From Coptis chinensis (Eukaryota > Streptophyta > Magnoliopsida > Ranunculales > Ranunculaceae), in the NCBI GenBank assembly GCA_015680905.1, contig CM027379.1:92775501-92839500 (forward strand): a stretch of DNA of 64,000 nucleotides. The letters are read 5' to 3'. The first letter of the stretch is position 1. The number at the start of each line of letters is the position of its first letter. Shown here in pieces: positions 1 to 10,893 of the stretch. A model generated the notes under the pieces. It was not told the origin of the DNA, did no database searches, and saw only the letters and a program-made list of their open reading frames with translations. The position numbers were made by a program, and so were the translations under genes.

Positions 1-56
1 CCTATCAAAGTACTATGATAAAAAAAATATATATGAAAAAGAAGGGAACTACATAC

Positions 57-425
57 TTGGTATGTATAGAGTTTCGCATAGAGGAGTGGCATCCTCTGAT
101 TCATGTTCGAGTAGTGCTTAAGAACTCGGTAGACAGTTTCAGGGACTTATTCCATTACCAAGTTGAGATAAAGTTCATTTCTACTGGTGGAAGAAAAAAA
201 ATAGTGCTTTAATGAAACAATGTTTGGGTGATCCATTGAACACATCAACTGAAGCTCACGATTCTTATATCGTCTGTCCTGTAAAACCTTCTTTATAGCC
301 ACAGTCTCTCCAGATTCTAAGCATTTAGCCTGACATGAAAGAGGGTGGAAATCATGATATCAAAGAGAACGGACAACTCCTAAAGATCCATTTCCAACAA
401 CCCGCTCTGCCATGTAGCTAATGGT
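57..425 (-). pseudogene. SHAGGY/GSK3-like kinase exon, broken
   Basis: The minus strand reads as the N-terminal lobe of a plant GSK3/SHAGGY serine/threonine kinase. It runs from TISYMAERVVGNGS (glycine-rich loop) through [17 protein letters not shown] (catalytic lysine) and [17 protein letters not shown] to [16 protein letters not shown] and KLYTYQ. It is flanked by a plausible acceptor (TTGCAG, just above 425) and a GTATGT donor (below 57), so introns were kept and this is a DNA-level copy. It is broken: the conserved tyrosine codon after LVME is TAA, and about 40 extra bases with a stop separate GVV from QAKCLE. No other kinase exon is visible upstream, although only 56 bases lie on the downstream side. 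Family assignment is firm; pseudogene status rests on the stop and the insertion. Confidence 0.85.
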
Positions 426-1250
426 CTGCAAGATGAAGGACAAACAACATTAAAATCCAAATCACCAGAGAATAGTTAATCTAAAAGAAAAGAAAATACT
501 AAATTATGGCAATGTAAAACCAACGAAAAAAAAAGAGAAGATCGACAAACGACAGTAAGAAAACCAAAGAAAATAGTACCATACCAAAGTTGCATACTAA
601 GTAATATTAGGAAAGAATAAAAATAAAAAGACAGGCAGACCTTTTGATTTGAAGAATGAATCATAGTTGTTTGCAAACCCTGATTTGGAAAGCGCGAAGG
701 TTGAAAACATACCTCTGACATTGGGACTAGAGAGTGACTAAATGAAAATGAATTGAACCGATGACATAAGAGAGATTGATAATCTGGTAGAACAATTTTG
801 GTTCAGTAAAACAAAATGAACCAAAACAATGAATAATCAAAAAACAAACAGTGAATTAGAATTTGTGGTGAGTGAGTTTCAGAAGATGAGGAGAGTCGGG
901 ATGATGATGAAAAGCGTTGAAGATAATTTGTGTGGCAGTTATTTGTTACCGTTTTGTGATTTGTTTCCGTTTTGTGAAAGAGTACGTCTGTTTAGTTTTT
1001 CTCAGTTGTAATTTAAGTGAATTAAAGGACAAAGCGTGTTTACAATTTTACCCTTTGTGTCAAGAGCAAAACTAAAGTGGCTGTCCAACTTTCCGGTATC
1101 CTTCCAATTTAAAACTTTGGTGTAAAACTGGGAATACGGGAACTAATTGTGAAATCTGGTATCCGCTTTATATATAAGATATAAGATATATATATATATA
1201 TATATATATCTCCATGTTGTTATGCTACATATAATATAATTGAGTTTGTT
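426..1250. other. No recognisable gene; flank of the kinase fragment
   Basis: AT-rich sequence. On the minus strand a GAG/GTATG junction near 709 could be the donor of a 5' untranslated exon of the kinase copy, but no coding sequence supports it. Short ORFs here look random. Confidence 0.4.
1187..1209. repeat. (TA)n microsatellite
   Basis: Uninterrupted alternating TA, read directly from the sequence. Confidence 0.9.
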
Positions 1251-1660
1251 AATTTTTCAGGGAAGAATGCCGGGTTCAGCGAGATTAAGAGATTGATATT
1301 TTACGCAATATTACTAGCAAGCAAGCGGAGGAGAAGAGATTGTATGGTGCTATATGTGTTATACCTGCCGTTACTCTTCGGCCTTGGGGACTTTTGAAAA
1401 GAAAGCAGGTAATTTAAATACATTGTAATATTGGTTATCTACTTTTTGTCAAGTGAGCTTAACTGGTTATAGTTATTTTTGCAAGACTAAGACCATGCCA
1501 ACCTTTATCTGCTACTCTTCTAGGAAGGTATACATAATTCAATAATTATTATTTTGTCACAATTGATAATGTTGTTGTCGCTGTTGTTGTTGTTTTTTAG
1601 AATCTGGATTGCCCAACTTTCTTAATTAAACTTTACTTATATTTCGTCTCTCTGTGAATA

Positions 1661-2596
1661 GAGCACAGGGTTGGTGATGAGGATGAGGGACGTGCAAGTA
1701 ATCCAAGCAAAAAGTCTTATAGTGGCCCTCCGGAAAAGTGTGATTGGGACAGAGTTAAAATGTTTGTTAAGTTTCTCCAAGATTATTTAGAATCAACAAA
1801 CAACATATTTGGGTTTAATTATGTCACTTCTGATGTTTTGTTACATGAGCTTATCACAATGAGGAGTAGTTTGAAACAATTATGCGACTCTGAGGAAATC
1901 CATTTATGTGAAATGGGTTTGAGGATGGCTGAAAAGTTTGACATGCATTGGAGCCTCGAAAATAATATCAACCCGTTATTGTTAGTTGCGGTTGTTCTCG
2001 ATCCTAGGTTCAAGTTGGAATATGTGAGGTTTAGTTTGGTGGATTTATATGAAGCCTCGAAGATCGATTCGATTGTAAGGAAAGTGAAGACTACATTACA
2101 GCGTTTGCATGAGTGGTATGCTGGGAATAGCTCAAGTATGGCATCACAGAATGAGAGTGAAGAAATTGTCTTTGACGATGAGGTCAACGACTTTGCTACT
2201 GAATGGAGAAGGTTTATCCAGAAGCAGCAAAGGTTGGGGAGTGTGTCAGAGGTTGAGAAGTATTTGACATATCCTCTTGAAGAAGAAAGTGGACATAAAG
2301 CTTTTGAAATCTTAGGTTGGTGGAAGAATATAATGCCACCGAGTATCCATTCCTCTCTCTCTCTGGCGCGGGATGTATTGGCCATTCATATGACTTCGGT
2401 TGCATCAGAGTCTGCTTTTAGCACAACAGGTCGTATACTTGATCCATTTCATAGTTCCTTGCGGCCTAACACGGTTGAAGCCCTCATATGCATGCAAAAT
2501 TGGCTCTGGTCTAATGCAAAGCCAATCGATCTTCAAACTTCAACGAAAAAAATAGAACAATATGACACAATGGATGCATGCAGGTACACTTTTTAG
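1661..2596 (+). pseudogene. hAT-family transposase, C-terminal half (RICESLEEPER-like)
   Basis: The open frame starts upstream of the first ATG (1760), around 1661 after a possible TGAATAG acceptor, and runs to a stop at 2596. It matches the C-terminal half of plant BED-zinc-finger hAT transposases of the RICESLEEPER/DAYSLEEPER type: an RNase-H-fold part (NYVTSDVLLHELITMRSSL, then PLLLVAVVLDPRFKLEYV) and the hATC dimerisation domain (EVEKYLTYPLEEE, WWKNIMPPSIHSSLSLARD, SVASESAFSTTGRILDPFHS, LRPNTVEALICMQNWL). The BED finger and the catalytic N-terminal half are absent. Family members are usually 600-700 residues and about 300 remain, so this is a 5'-truncated transposase or a fragment of one. 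A domesticated gene of this family is the alternative, but the missing N-terminus argues against function. Confidence 0.85.
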
Positions 2597-2873
2597 CAGC
2601 TTTGTACTGATATCTTTTGTTTATAGCTTTAATTGGTTATTTATTTAATCAGAATTGTTCGAAGCAGCAACTTCACCGTTATTATTGCAGACTTCTTCTT
2701 CTCAAAAAGTTGAAAGTTCCATCTAACTCTATCGTTTCTTTTCAATACAGCCTTCAAGCCCCTGCAACATTTTTTACATCGATCAATGATAAGTGACTAT
2801 CTCATCCCCAAGACGCGGTCAGCGAGAATTATTTATTAGGGCCTTGGGGACCATATACACAACCAAACCCAGA

Positions 2874-2961
2874 AAAAAGGCTCAAGATCTAAATCAAATT
2901 AAGGTATGTGATGAAAAAAGGCTCAAGATCTAAATCGAATTAAGGTATGTGATGAAAAAAG
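2874..2961. repeat. 41-bp direct tandem repeat, two copies
   Basis: The unit from AAAAAAGGCTCAAGATCT to GGTATGTGATG occurs twice head to tail with one mismatch (CAAATT against CGAATT), followed by the start of a third copy. Confidence 0.85.
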
Positions 2962-5297
2962 GCAAAGTCAATATTTGTTATTTGAATTATTATGTTCTCA
3001 TTTTTTTTTTTCTTTCTCTTCTCTTGGTTAGTTATTTATGATTTTTAGTTATTTATTTTTTGTATCTATTTCAAAAAACATGCATGTTATTGTGAGGTTC
3101 TTCTTTGTCTTTCTTCTGGTAATGACCTGACTCTGTTTTGGTGTCCTTTTTCTATTTGAAGAAACGCTTATTGAGATGTATTGAATTTGGGCTATAAAGA
3201 GCATACTTCTTGACCTTTTTTTTTGTCATTTAATTGTTTTTTAAATTGATGATGAAGTATGTTTAAATTCTCCTTTTGTTTCTAATATATTTTTTCTAAA
3301 AACATTTGTTCTATGTTTTTTGATGGAGAAATTGGGACACTGGAGGGAATTCAAGACATGAGGTGGAAGTTCAGTGTGCAATGCTACCGATCTCAAAGTA
3401 CTAAACATATGCATATTAAGGTGTTTATAACAATATTATAATTGAGAGATGGAATAGGAGACAACATAGTGGATGACAAAATTTCTTAGGATTTAACTTC
3501 TCAAGCTCTTCCGGAACAGACAATGATACATACTATAGATTGACAATGATAAATACCATAGATTGTTGCAAAGGTGTCTAGAAAAGGAGTTGCTATAGTA
3601 ACTATTTTGTCATTAGTGAAAAATATGGCATTGGGCTAGCTATTATATAGAGATATAACTAATCTGAATAAGCATTAGCTATAAACATGACTTATTGTAG
3701 GTATTTATTTGCACCTACCTTGAGATACCCTGGATCATTTCTCCGTGGCAACAATGCAAGCATTAGGTAGCAAGATAAGGAGATATATATACCCTGCGTC
3801 ATGAAAACCAAATGGCTAAAAAATATGGCATCACTAATTATCATGTACTTACCTCTTCTAACTTTTGGTGTTCACCTGTTTAAGATCAATAAATTTTAGC
3901 CTTGGGGCAGTTTATTACAGTTTAGACTATGCATGCTCCTAGGCATTTCTATGCCATAAAACATCTTGCATTCATTACTTTTCACTTCTTCTAATACAAT
4001 TGCTGCTACTATGCAACTCTGGAAGCAAATTTAAAGAGTTGGAAAGGGAATTTTATGCAAGCTTCATATATGTTATGCCATCTCTGATTTTTTATTTTTT
4101 ATTTTATTTTTATTTTTTTGTTAATAGTGGTATATCCAAGAAATAAAGTTTGGAAGCAGTGATTGTATGACATGCAGCTTGAGAGGTAACTATCAATATT
4201 TCATCCAATATTAAATCATTTTGTTTTCTGATTTTTATAAATTTATTTCTTAACCTCTTCCAAATAAAATTTTGATTTTCTAATAAGAAGCGAACCTTGG
4301 CTACAGTACAGGTGTAGTTTTTCTACCAAATTTTTATCAATAGTTTTCTGTTGCACACCATCAGGTTTTGCTGAAGGAAGGGAGGGAAACGTGTCTGCAA
4401 GTGTGAGACCTTATTTACCCATTTTGACATTGTGCATTCTATTTCCTTAAATCACAAATTGAGTAGTTATTATAAGCTTCCCGCTTACCTAATTTATGTC
4501 TTCCACGATTTAAATATCAATAGTGTTCTTTGTTGAAGCTCTATTTGAGACCGCCATGGTTCTATATTTCAAAACTGTAGAAATGGTTCTTTGATGGGTA
4601 TTTCCGTAGCTTAGACTATACATTAATCATTTAAACCAAATATTAAATTGAATTTTCTATTATACATATCATAGTTGATGTTAATTGCTATTGTTTGAAA
4701 TGCTTCCATACCTTTGTCGGTTATTGTCATGAAAATGTTATGTATCTTGGAATGTTTCTCACGCATTATAAATTTATGGAATGGTAGGAAGATTCTTAGT
4801 TTTACTTTTTATTTAAATAAAATTACATTAGACCTCAAAATCTTAAACTGGAATGCGTATGGAATTCTATTTTCATTTGTTAATGTAACTTCTATTTCTC
4901 ATCAAAATAGTATTATATTATCTGACTCGGGCAGTTGAATGTTTAGCATTTTCTAGAGCTCTTAGACGTTGCGGTAGCTTTGTCCCTCCTAATAATTAAT
5001 AATATAGATTTTTGCTTTCTATGAAAGTTTGATTTTTTTTTTCCTATTGTTTAGTCATATTAATGGCTATTTTTTTTTATGTGATAAGATGGTTTTAATT
5101 GTGAGTTTGACTGTTTGAGGAGTTGTCTCATAGAATGGTTCCATTAGTTTTGATCAGGCACTTTGTTACCTATGCTTGGGATGTCGGTCAGTATATATAA
5201 CAGTGACAAATGTGATAATCTGATTACTCTTGCATTTAAAATTTCTAATATTGTTTTCATCAATAATTTCAGCAACTATAAAAGCTTACAAAATTGA
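2962..5297. other. No gene seen
   Basis: AT-rich, T-tract-rich sequence without a credible coding frame. A 24-base near repeat occurs twice near 3519-3567. It may be intron or intergenic sequence left of the resistance gene. Confidence 0.4.
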
Positions 5298-5381
5298 AGA
5301 ACCAAAGGCACTCGCTTGGAGGCTCTAGAAAAGTTGTACGATGATTTGAAACAAGACCATTACGAGCCAACGACAAGCAAA
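5298..5381 (+). other. Possible orphan exon before the resistance pseudogene
   Basis: An open stretch reads TRLEALEKLYDDLKQDHYEP and ends TTSK at a GTGAGT donor. I do not recognise the protein. A second spliced-looking segment starts after TTGCAG near 5660. Either may be untranslated leader of the NBS-LRR gene or residue of another gene. Confidence 0.2.
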
Positions 5382-5911
5382 GTGAGTTCAACGTACCCTG
5401 CTTAACAAATATTATAGTTGTGATCTATATGATATATGCAGTTAGAACTACCACTAAATATATTTATTTGCATTTGGCAATATATTAGATATTCCATTCA
5501 AGGTTTACACTAGACATATTGGTAACAACATAATTTGGCACAGATACAAAATCGACATATACACAATATGCATGTTTGTTATATATATAAGCACATAGCT
5601 TAGATTTTTTGTATAGACTTTTGAATTGGTGTGGTATATTGACCTTATTTTGGCATTGCAGGAAGAGTGGTAGAACAAACTCTAGGGATGCAAAGATCAG
5701 TGGTTAATCACATGGCCACTTTCAAGGTGCACAACAGATATGTTCATGGTGCACAACGAATTGCAACTATTTATGGTCGTACAAGTACAAAACAATGAAG
5801 GATCACTTGCACAAACCCATAATAGTCTCTTTTCCTCACTTTAGATCTCAAATTTAATTGTTCAGCTGAAAAAATTTTCTTTTCCTCTATTGCCATCGCA
5901 GTACGAAAGAA

Positions 5912-7021
5912 ATGGTTGATGCACTTGTTTCTGTTGTGTTGGAACAATTAACTTCTATCATCCGAAGAGAAGTTGAGAAAGAAGTAAAACTAGTGGTGGA
6001 TGTTCGTGAAGAAATTGGAAATCTCAGTTCTGCGCTCGGTATGCTCCAAGATGTGCTTGATGATGCCGAGGAGAAGCAAGTTAAGGAGAAAGCAGTCAAG
6101 CGTTGGCTAGAAAATCTCAAAGAAGTAGTCTATGACGCCGATGACGTACTCGACGAGTGGAACACTAGAACTATTATCTCACAAATTCATGGAGTTGATG
6201 ATGATGTTGTTAATGGTGGCATACGCAAAAAGGTACTTTCCTACTTGTTCTCTCCTTGCTTCTGCTTTAAAGATGTTGTTGTTCGCCATGATATTGGTCA
6301 TAGGATAAAAGAAGTGAGAGAGCGACTGGATGTGATTGCTGAAGAGAAGAATCAGTACAATCTCATTCCAAGGCGAAGCCCGGACAGACCTCGATAACTA
6401 ACTAGCTCCCTTATCGATGTTCCAGAGGTATATGGTCGTGATCATGATAAAGCAGTTATAATGGGGATGTTGTTTAGTGACAGTAGTAGCCAAGTAATGT
6501 CATTCGATGCCATCTCCATAGTTGGAACTGGGGGATTCGGCAAGACTACACTTGCGAGGCTAATTCTAAAGGAAGAGGAAGTGACGATAGCCTTCGAGAA
6601 GACGATGTGGGTGTGTGTTTCCAAGCCGTTTGATCATACAAGGATTGTTAAGGAAATTATTGAGCAAGCTGGAGAAAAAATTCCGGACGTGGTTGGTTGG
6701 GATGCTCTTCACAAGTATTTGTGCGAGTCACTCAGAGGAAAGAAGTTTATTTTAGTCCTAGACGATGTTTGGACAAAAGATGCCAATGATTGGAACCCTT
6801 TGAAATTTGCTCTGGATGGTGGTGCTTCTGGTAGTAGAGTCTTGATCACAACACATAATGAGAAAGTTGCACATATGATGGGCTCTACCCAAAACCATAA
6901 GTTGGGGGGATTGTCTAAGGATGATAGCTGGTTGTTGTTTAAGCTTATCGCTTTTCAGGGATGAAAAGAAGATCTTAACAAATTATTGGAAGGTATTGGT
7001 AGACAAATTGTTGAGAAATGT
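5912..7021 (+). pseudogene. CC-NBS-LRR resistance gene, N-terminal part
   Basis: The ATG at 5912 opens a coiled-coil (Rx-N) domain with AEEKQVKEKAVKRWLENLK and YDADDVLDEWN. The NB-ARC domain follows: EVYGRDHDK, P-loop GTGGFGKTTLA, RNBS-A MWVCVSKPFD, kinase-2 FILVLDDVW and RNBS-B GSRVLITTHNEKVA. Such CNL proteins are intracellular immune receptors that bind ADP/ATP. Two single-codon stops interrupt one frame: TAA at 6396-6398 before LTSSLIDVPE, and TGA at 6961 where relatives usually have arginine (IAFQG, stop, KEDLNKLLEGIG). The frame then stops because a solo LTR is inserted at 7027, just before the GLPL motif. The Met-Val-Asp-Ala start and the lack of upstream in-frame coding support 5912. 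Clearly non-functional as read. Confidence 0.9.
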
Positions 7022-7026
7022 AAAGG

Positions 7027-8876
7027 TGTCACACCCCGAATTTCGATAGAATTCGGAAAAACATTATTCGTTTCGACTCTTCGATCTTCGAGGTGTGATG
7101 CACTCTCAACTCCCAAAAACCCATAAACAGTTTAAATATGCGGATAATTAAAAACCAATACAAATTTTAACTTAAACAAAAGTCCTCTTCATTACAAAAC
7201 AATTTACAAATGAAAATGGAAATAACCTTATCTCAACTGTAAATCTATATCACCTCAAAGGAAAACAAAGCCTATCTTGAAATGCGACGCTAACGCAAAC
7301 CACCAACAACAACCAATCTTCTTCAACACTAAACCTGTCAAGACTTATCAACTATGTTCATTTAATTTATGACTAAGGGCAATGTGGTTATGAGTCATAC
7401 ATTATTGCTGCTGGGTCATAAATTTACGAGTCATACATTTACGAGTCATATATTCAGGTGTCATTTCCATGTTCAACAGGTTCAGGGTCATAGCCATGGT
7501 TCATGGCTAAGGGCAATGTGCATGGCTCATGGGCTCATGACTAAGGTAATGGTTCGGACCCAACTGGCCAAGCCCAAACCTTAGAACCCGAAAGTCTAAA
7601 TATTGAAAGACCCATTTGGATCTCTACTAAGTCCTATGGACTGGCCCCAAACAATATTAGAAATTTGCCCAAAAACTTTAGACTGAACCGGCCCAAAACA
7701 CAACTGAGTTCGGCCCAAAAATTAAACTAAACTGTCCCAAAACTAAAACAAAACCGGGCCCAAACAAAACAAAGAGAACTGGATCATAGAGCTTAATCTA
7801 GAAATGGCCCAACAACTTAAAACAAAAACGGGCCCAAGCCTCAAGCCCAAGCCCCAGGCCCAGCCGGTCAACAGTTCTTCTTCCTCCACCAACTCCTCAA
7901 GTCCGGCCACCACTCGTCCTCCTCTCTTAAGCCACCGATTGTAATCCCCATAAAAACCAAACAACATTAATAAAAACAAAAATCTCAAATCCTTAAATCC
8001 AAACTTCACCAAACTAGATCTGGAAATAATTCCCGCCGCCATTAACGCTTGTTTCAAGCTTCCAACCGCCCCTATTCGACCGCCCTCACCCACTCAAACA
8101 CACCCCCTTCAACCCATTATAAATCAACTAGCCAAAATCAACCAAAAACAGTTTATATTAGTTTACTGGAGTCTGTCAGGGCGTGCCGCCATTAACGCCG
8201 GATTCGAGGCTTCGACAACACCCTTCCTCCACCACCAAATCACCAATACACTTTACCCATACACCAACAACCAACAATATCAACCACTAACACCATACCC
8301 CAGTTCAAAATAAAACAATCCACACCACCTCCTTATCCTAGTTCGACAGTAAAAAGGAAAGGGTGATGGTTTGGGGCTCGCGCCTCATGAACCATCACTT
8401 AAGAGTTTCAACAGTTCGGACAGTTCACTATCAATATCCGAGTTTCACTAGAGTTTTAACAACCCGACAAACACGACGTCGAATAAAACAATATAATGAA
8501 CATTATATAAAAAAAAACATAAACATTACACAGTATACACCGATACACGAAAACCATAAATCCGGTGAAATAGCAAAATAGCTACTCACCTTAATCCCAA
8601 GCTCCACGAATTCTCCTAGTCCAAATCGTCACGTTCCAACGCTCTAGAAATCCAGCTTCTATCTTTGCCTCCATTTTTATTATTTTTTTATTCTCTCAAA
8701 ACCCTATTCTCTAGAACAATGTGATTATATACTTGGAGTGCGAAACCCAAGCCAAACAGAACTTCGGCCCGTAAATCAGGCCCACATGTCCCAAATCCAA
8801 TCCAACAGATTTTTAAATAACTAATTAAATTAATAAATTAATAAATAAAATACGTATTTTAAATACGGGTGTTACA
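7027..8876 (-). mobile_element. Solo LTR (gypsy-type) inserted in the NBS-LRR gene
   Basis: Starts TGTCACACCCCG, ends CGGGTGTTACA, and is flanked by an exact 5-bp duplication AAAGG (7022-7026 and 8877-8881). The host reading frame resumes directly after it (KGVPLSLKIIAG). TG..CA ends, a 5-bp duplication and no coding content indicate a solo LTR left by LTR-LTR recombination. Orientation is inferred from similarity to the 24-31 kb and 61-64 kb LTRs. It contains many GGCCCA motifs (7630-7870) and two copies of a GCCGCCATTAACGC motif (about 8035 and 8188), both shared with those LTRs. A second relative on the plus strand starts at 59435. Confidence 0.85.
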
Positions 8877-8881
8877 AAAGG

Positions 8882-9646
8882 CGTCCCTCTCTCTCTCAAG
8901 ATTATAGCAGGCCTAATGCGATTTAAGAAAACAAAGAAAGATTGGAACGATGTTCTAACAAGTGAAACCTAGAATATACAAAATGTTGAAAAAGAGATTT
9001 TACCTTATTGAGCTATTACCCTTTGTCCTCAAATTTTGAAGCAATGTTTTATATATTGTGTGGTCTTTCCTAAAGATAAAATAACAACAAAGGATTGGTT
9101 GGTGAAATTATGGATGGCACAAGGTTTTCTTGGCTCAGGAGGAAGTAGATATCTTGAAAAAATCGGAGAAAAATATTATAATGATCTTGCGATGCGCTCA
9201 TTTTTTCAAGATTTTGATAGAAATTTGGATGACAACATTATAAGTTGCAAGATGCATGATCTTGTTCATGATTTTGCACAATATCTTGCGAAGAGTGAAT
9301 GTTGCATTCTAAAGACGAACCATACAAAATTTGATGAAAGCAAAGTCCGTCATTTAGCAGTAATACAAGGTTTGGAGAATTCCTTAGTTTACTCGGCAGA
9401 GAAGTTGAGAAGGATTTTGACGCCAACTAAACTAGCAATTCCGATAGAGTTATATCGTCTTAGGACATTGGATTTAGGTGGTTGTTTTGACATCGTGGAA
9501 CTACCAAATGAAGTCGGAAGATTACTGCATCCAAGATACTTTAATTTGTGGTCTACAAAGTTGTTAGAGTTGCCCGAGACTGTATGCAATTTGTACAATT
9601 TACAATCCTTGCTACTCAATTGGTAAACTATGAGACGGCATTGGGA
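8882..9646 (+). pseudogene. CC-NBS-LRR resistance gene, middle part after the LTR
   Basis: Continuation of the gene that begins at 5912. It resumes at the GLPL-like motif (KGVPLSLKIIAGLMR), has a stop and a frameshift around 8970-9040, then is open from about 9036: LKQCFIYCVVFPKD, KLWMAQGFLG, the MHD motif CKMHDLVHDFAQYLA, and first leucine-rich repeats (LYRLRTLDLGGC, VELPNEVGRL, LELPETVCNLYNLQSL). The MHD and winged-helix motifs are what CNL proteins use to hold the ADP-bound off state. The next repeat is cut by the 405-bp insertion at 9647. Confidence 0.85.
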
Positions 9647-10051
9647 GAAATCTTCATAAAACCATGGACCAAAATATCGCCGATATATCCGATATATCGC
9701 CGATATATATCGGTATTTTGGTACACCGATATCGATATTTCCGGAATATAGAACTCTTTTTTTTCCGATATATATCGAATTTCCGATATGAAACTTTATA
9801 TCGCCGATATAATCGATATTTCGATATAATCGATATATATCGGTTGACTTTTTGACCATTTTAAAAATAAATCCGATATTTCCAATATATTTCGATATAT
9901 ATCCGATATTTCGATATTATATTTCGATATATTCGATATTTTCGATATTTTAAATAGTTTGCAGTTTGGGAAATATCCGATATATCCGATATATATCGGT
10001 TTTTGGGTACACCGATATATTAATCGATATCGATATTTTGGGCCTTGATAA
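9647..10051. mobile_element. 405-bp insertion built of ATCGGCGATAT-like motifs
   Basis: The LRR frame is interrupted by a segment made almost wholly of permuted GATAT, ATCGG and CGATATAT words. Its ends are inversely related: GGACCAAAATATCG near 9666 and CGATATTTTGGGCC near 10029. A 22-bp stretch (9625-9646) is repeated exactly at 10052-10073, and LRR coding resumes in that second copy (DGIGKLSNLRH). No coding capacity. The superfamily is unclear: 22 bp is long for a DNA-transposon target duplication and within the range for LINE/SINE insertion, but there is no poly(A) tail. Confidence 0.65.
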
Positions 10052-10893
10052 AAACTATGAGACGGCATTGGGAAGCTATCTAATTTGAGGCACGATGAAA
10101 TAAAAAAAATAAAAAATACTTATGCTCTGGACTACTTGCCACGCGGGATAGGTAGATTGGGCTTCCTCGGAACATTGAAGGATTGGAACGGGTGGGAGCA
10201 AAGGATGCAAAATAGGAGAAGTAAAAAATCTCAATTTTTAAGAATTGAAGGATTGGAACGGGTGGGGGACATGAATGAGGCGGCTGAAGCAGAATTGGAA
10301 AAGAAGAACTATACTTTGAAGCAGAATGGCAAAATGAAAGTGAAAGGTGTTCTCAAAAACCTTCAACCGCATGAAAATCTGGAGGTTGTCCAACCTAGTC
10401 AATTTGACGATTGACTCTTGGAAAAACCTGAGGGTATTACCGGATCTTTCAAAACTCAAATCTCTGGAAGCCCTCACGTTGTGGGACTTGGCTAACCTGG
10501 AAGAGTGTGAGGAGATGGTTCCAAGTTGCCCCGTCTCCGTCAAGTTAAAAGTAGTGCCGCACTTGTTTTCTTCACTCCTTGAGTATCTTGTCAATAGTTG
10601 ACTGTCTGTCCAGAACTTGGAGGGGTCCAGCCTCGTCTTCCTCCACTCATTGTGGAGGGATGTAGGTGTCTTTTCAAAGTCACTTCCATTAGTCGGCGAA
10701 TGCAGCAGTTACCCAAATCTCAAAACTGTTTTCATCTGGTATTCACCGCATTCGTCACTCCCCAAGGGCTTCAATTCAAAGATTGGAACTTCAGGAATTG
10801 TGGATCTACAATTGCCCTATTCTGAAAGATCAACTCTTTCCCATGTCCCAAAGATCACCATTGATGACAATGAGATTACAGAAAGCCGCAACT
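10052..10893 (+). pseudogene. CC-NBS-LRR resistance gene, C-terminal LRR part
   Basis: The leucine-rich repeats of the 5912 gene continue across frames: DGIGKLSNLRHDEI, YLPRGIGRLGFLGTL, then a linker (MNEAAEAELEKK) and repeats such as LSNLVNLTIDSWKNLRVLP, LKSLEALTLWDLANLEE, YPNLKTVFIWYSPHS and ELQELWIYNCPILKDQ, typical of the C-terminal end of RGA-type proteins. At least three frameshifts and several stops are needed to follow the reading. A short duplication (AGGATTGGAACGGGTGGG near 10179 and 10246) adds to the decay. Together with the two upstream parts this is one ancestral gene of roughly normal size once the insertions are removed. Confidence 0.8.

Noticed and set aside
476..721. 81-codon hydrophobic minus-strand ORF next to the kinase exon
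   Set aside because: Lies in the presumed intron/leader, Phe/Ser/Leu-rich from AT-rich sequence, no recognisable family.
9389..10068. ORFs rich in Tyr/Ile/Arg/Asp on both strands
   Set aside because: By-products of the GATAT/CGATAT motif repeat in the 405-bp insertion.
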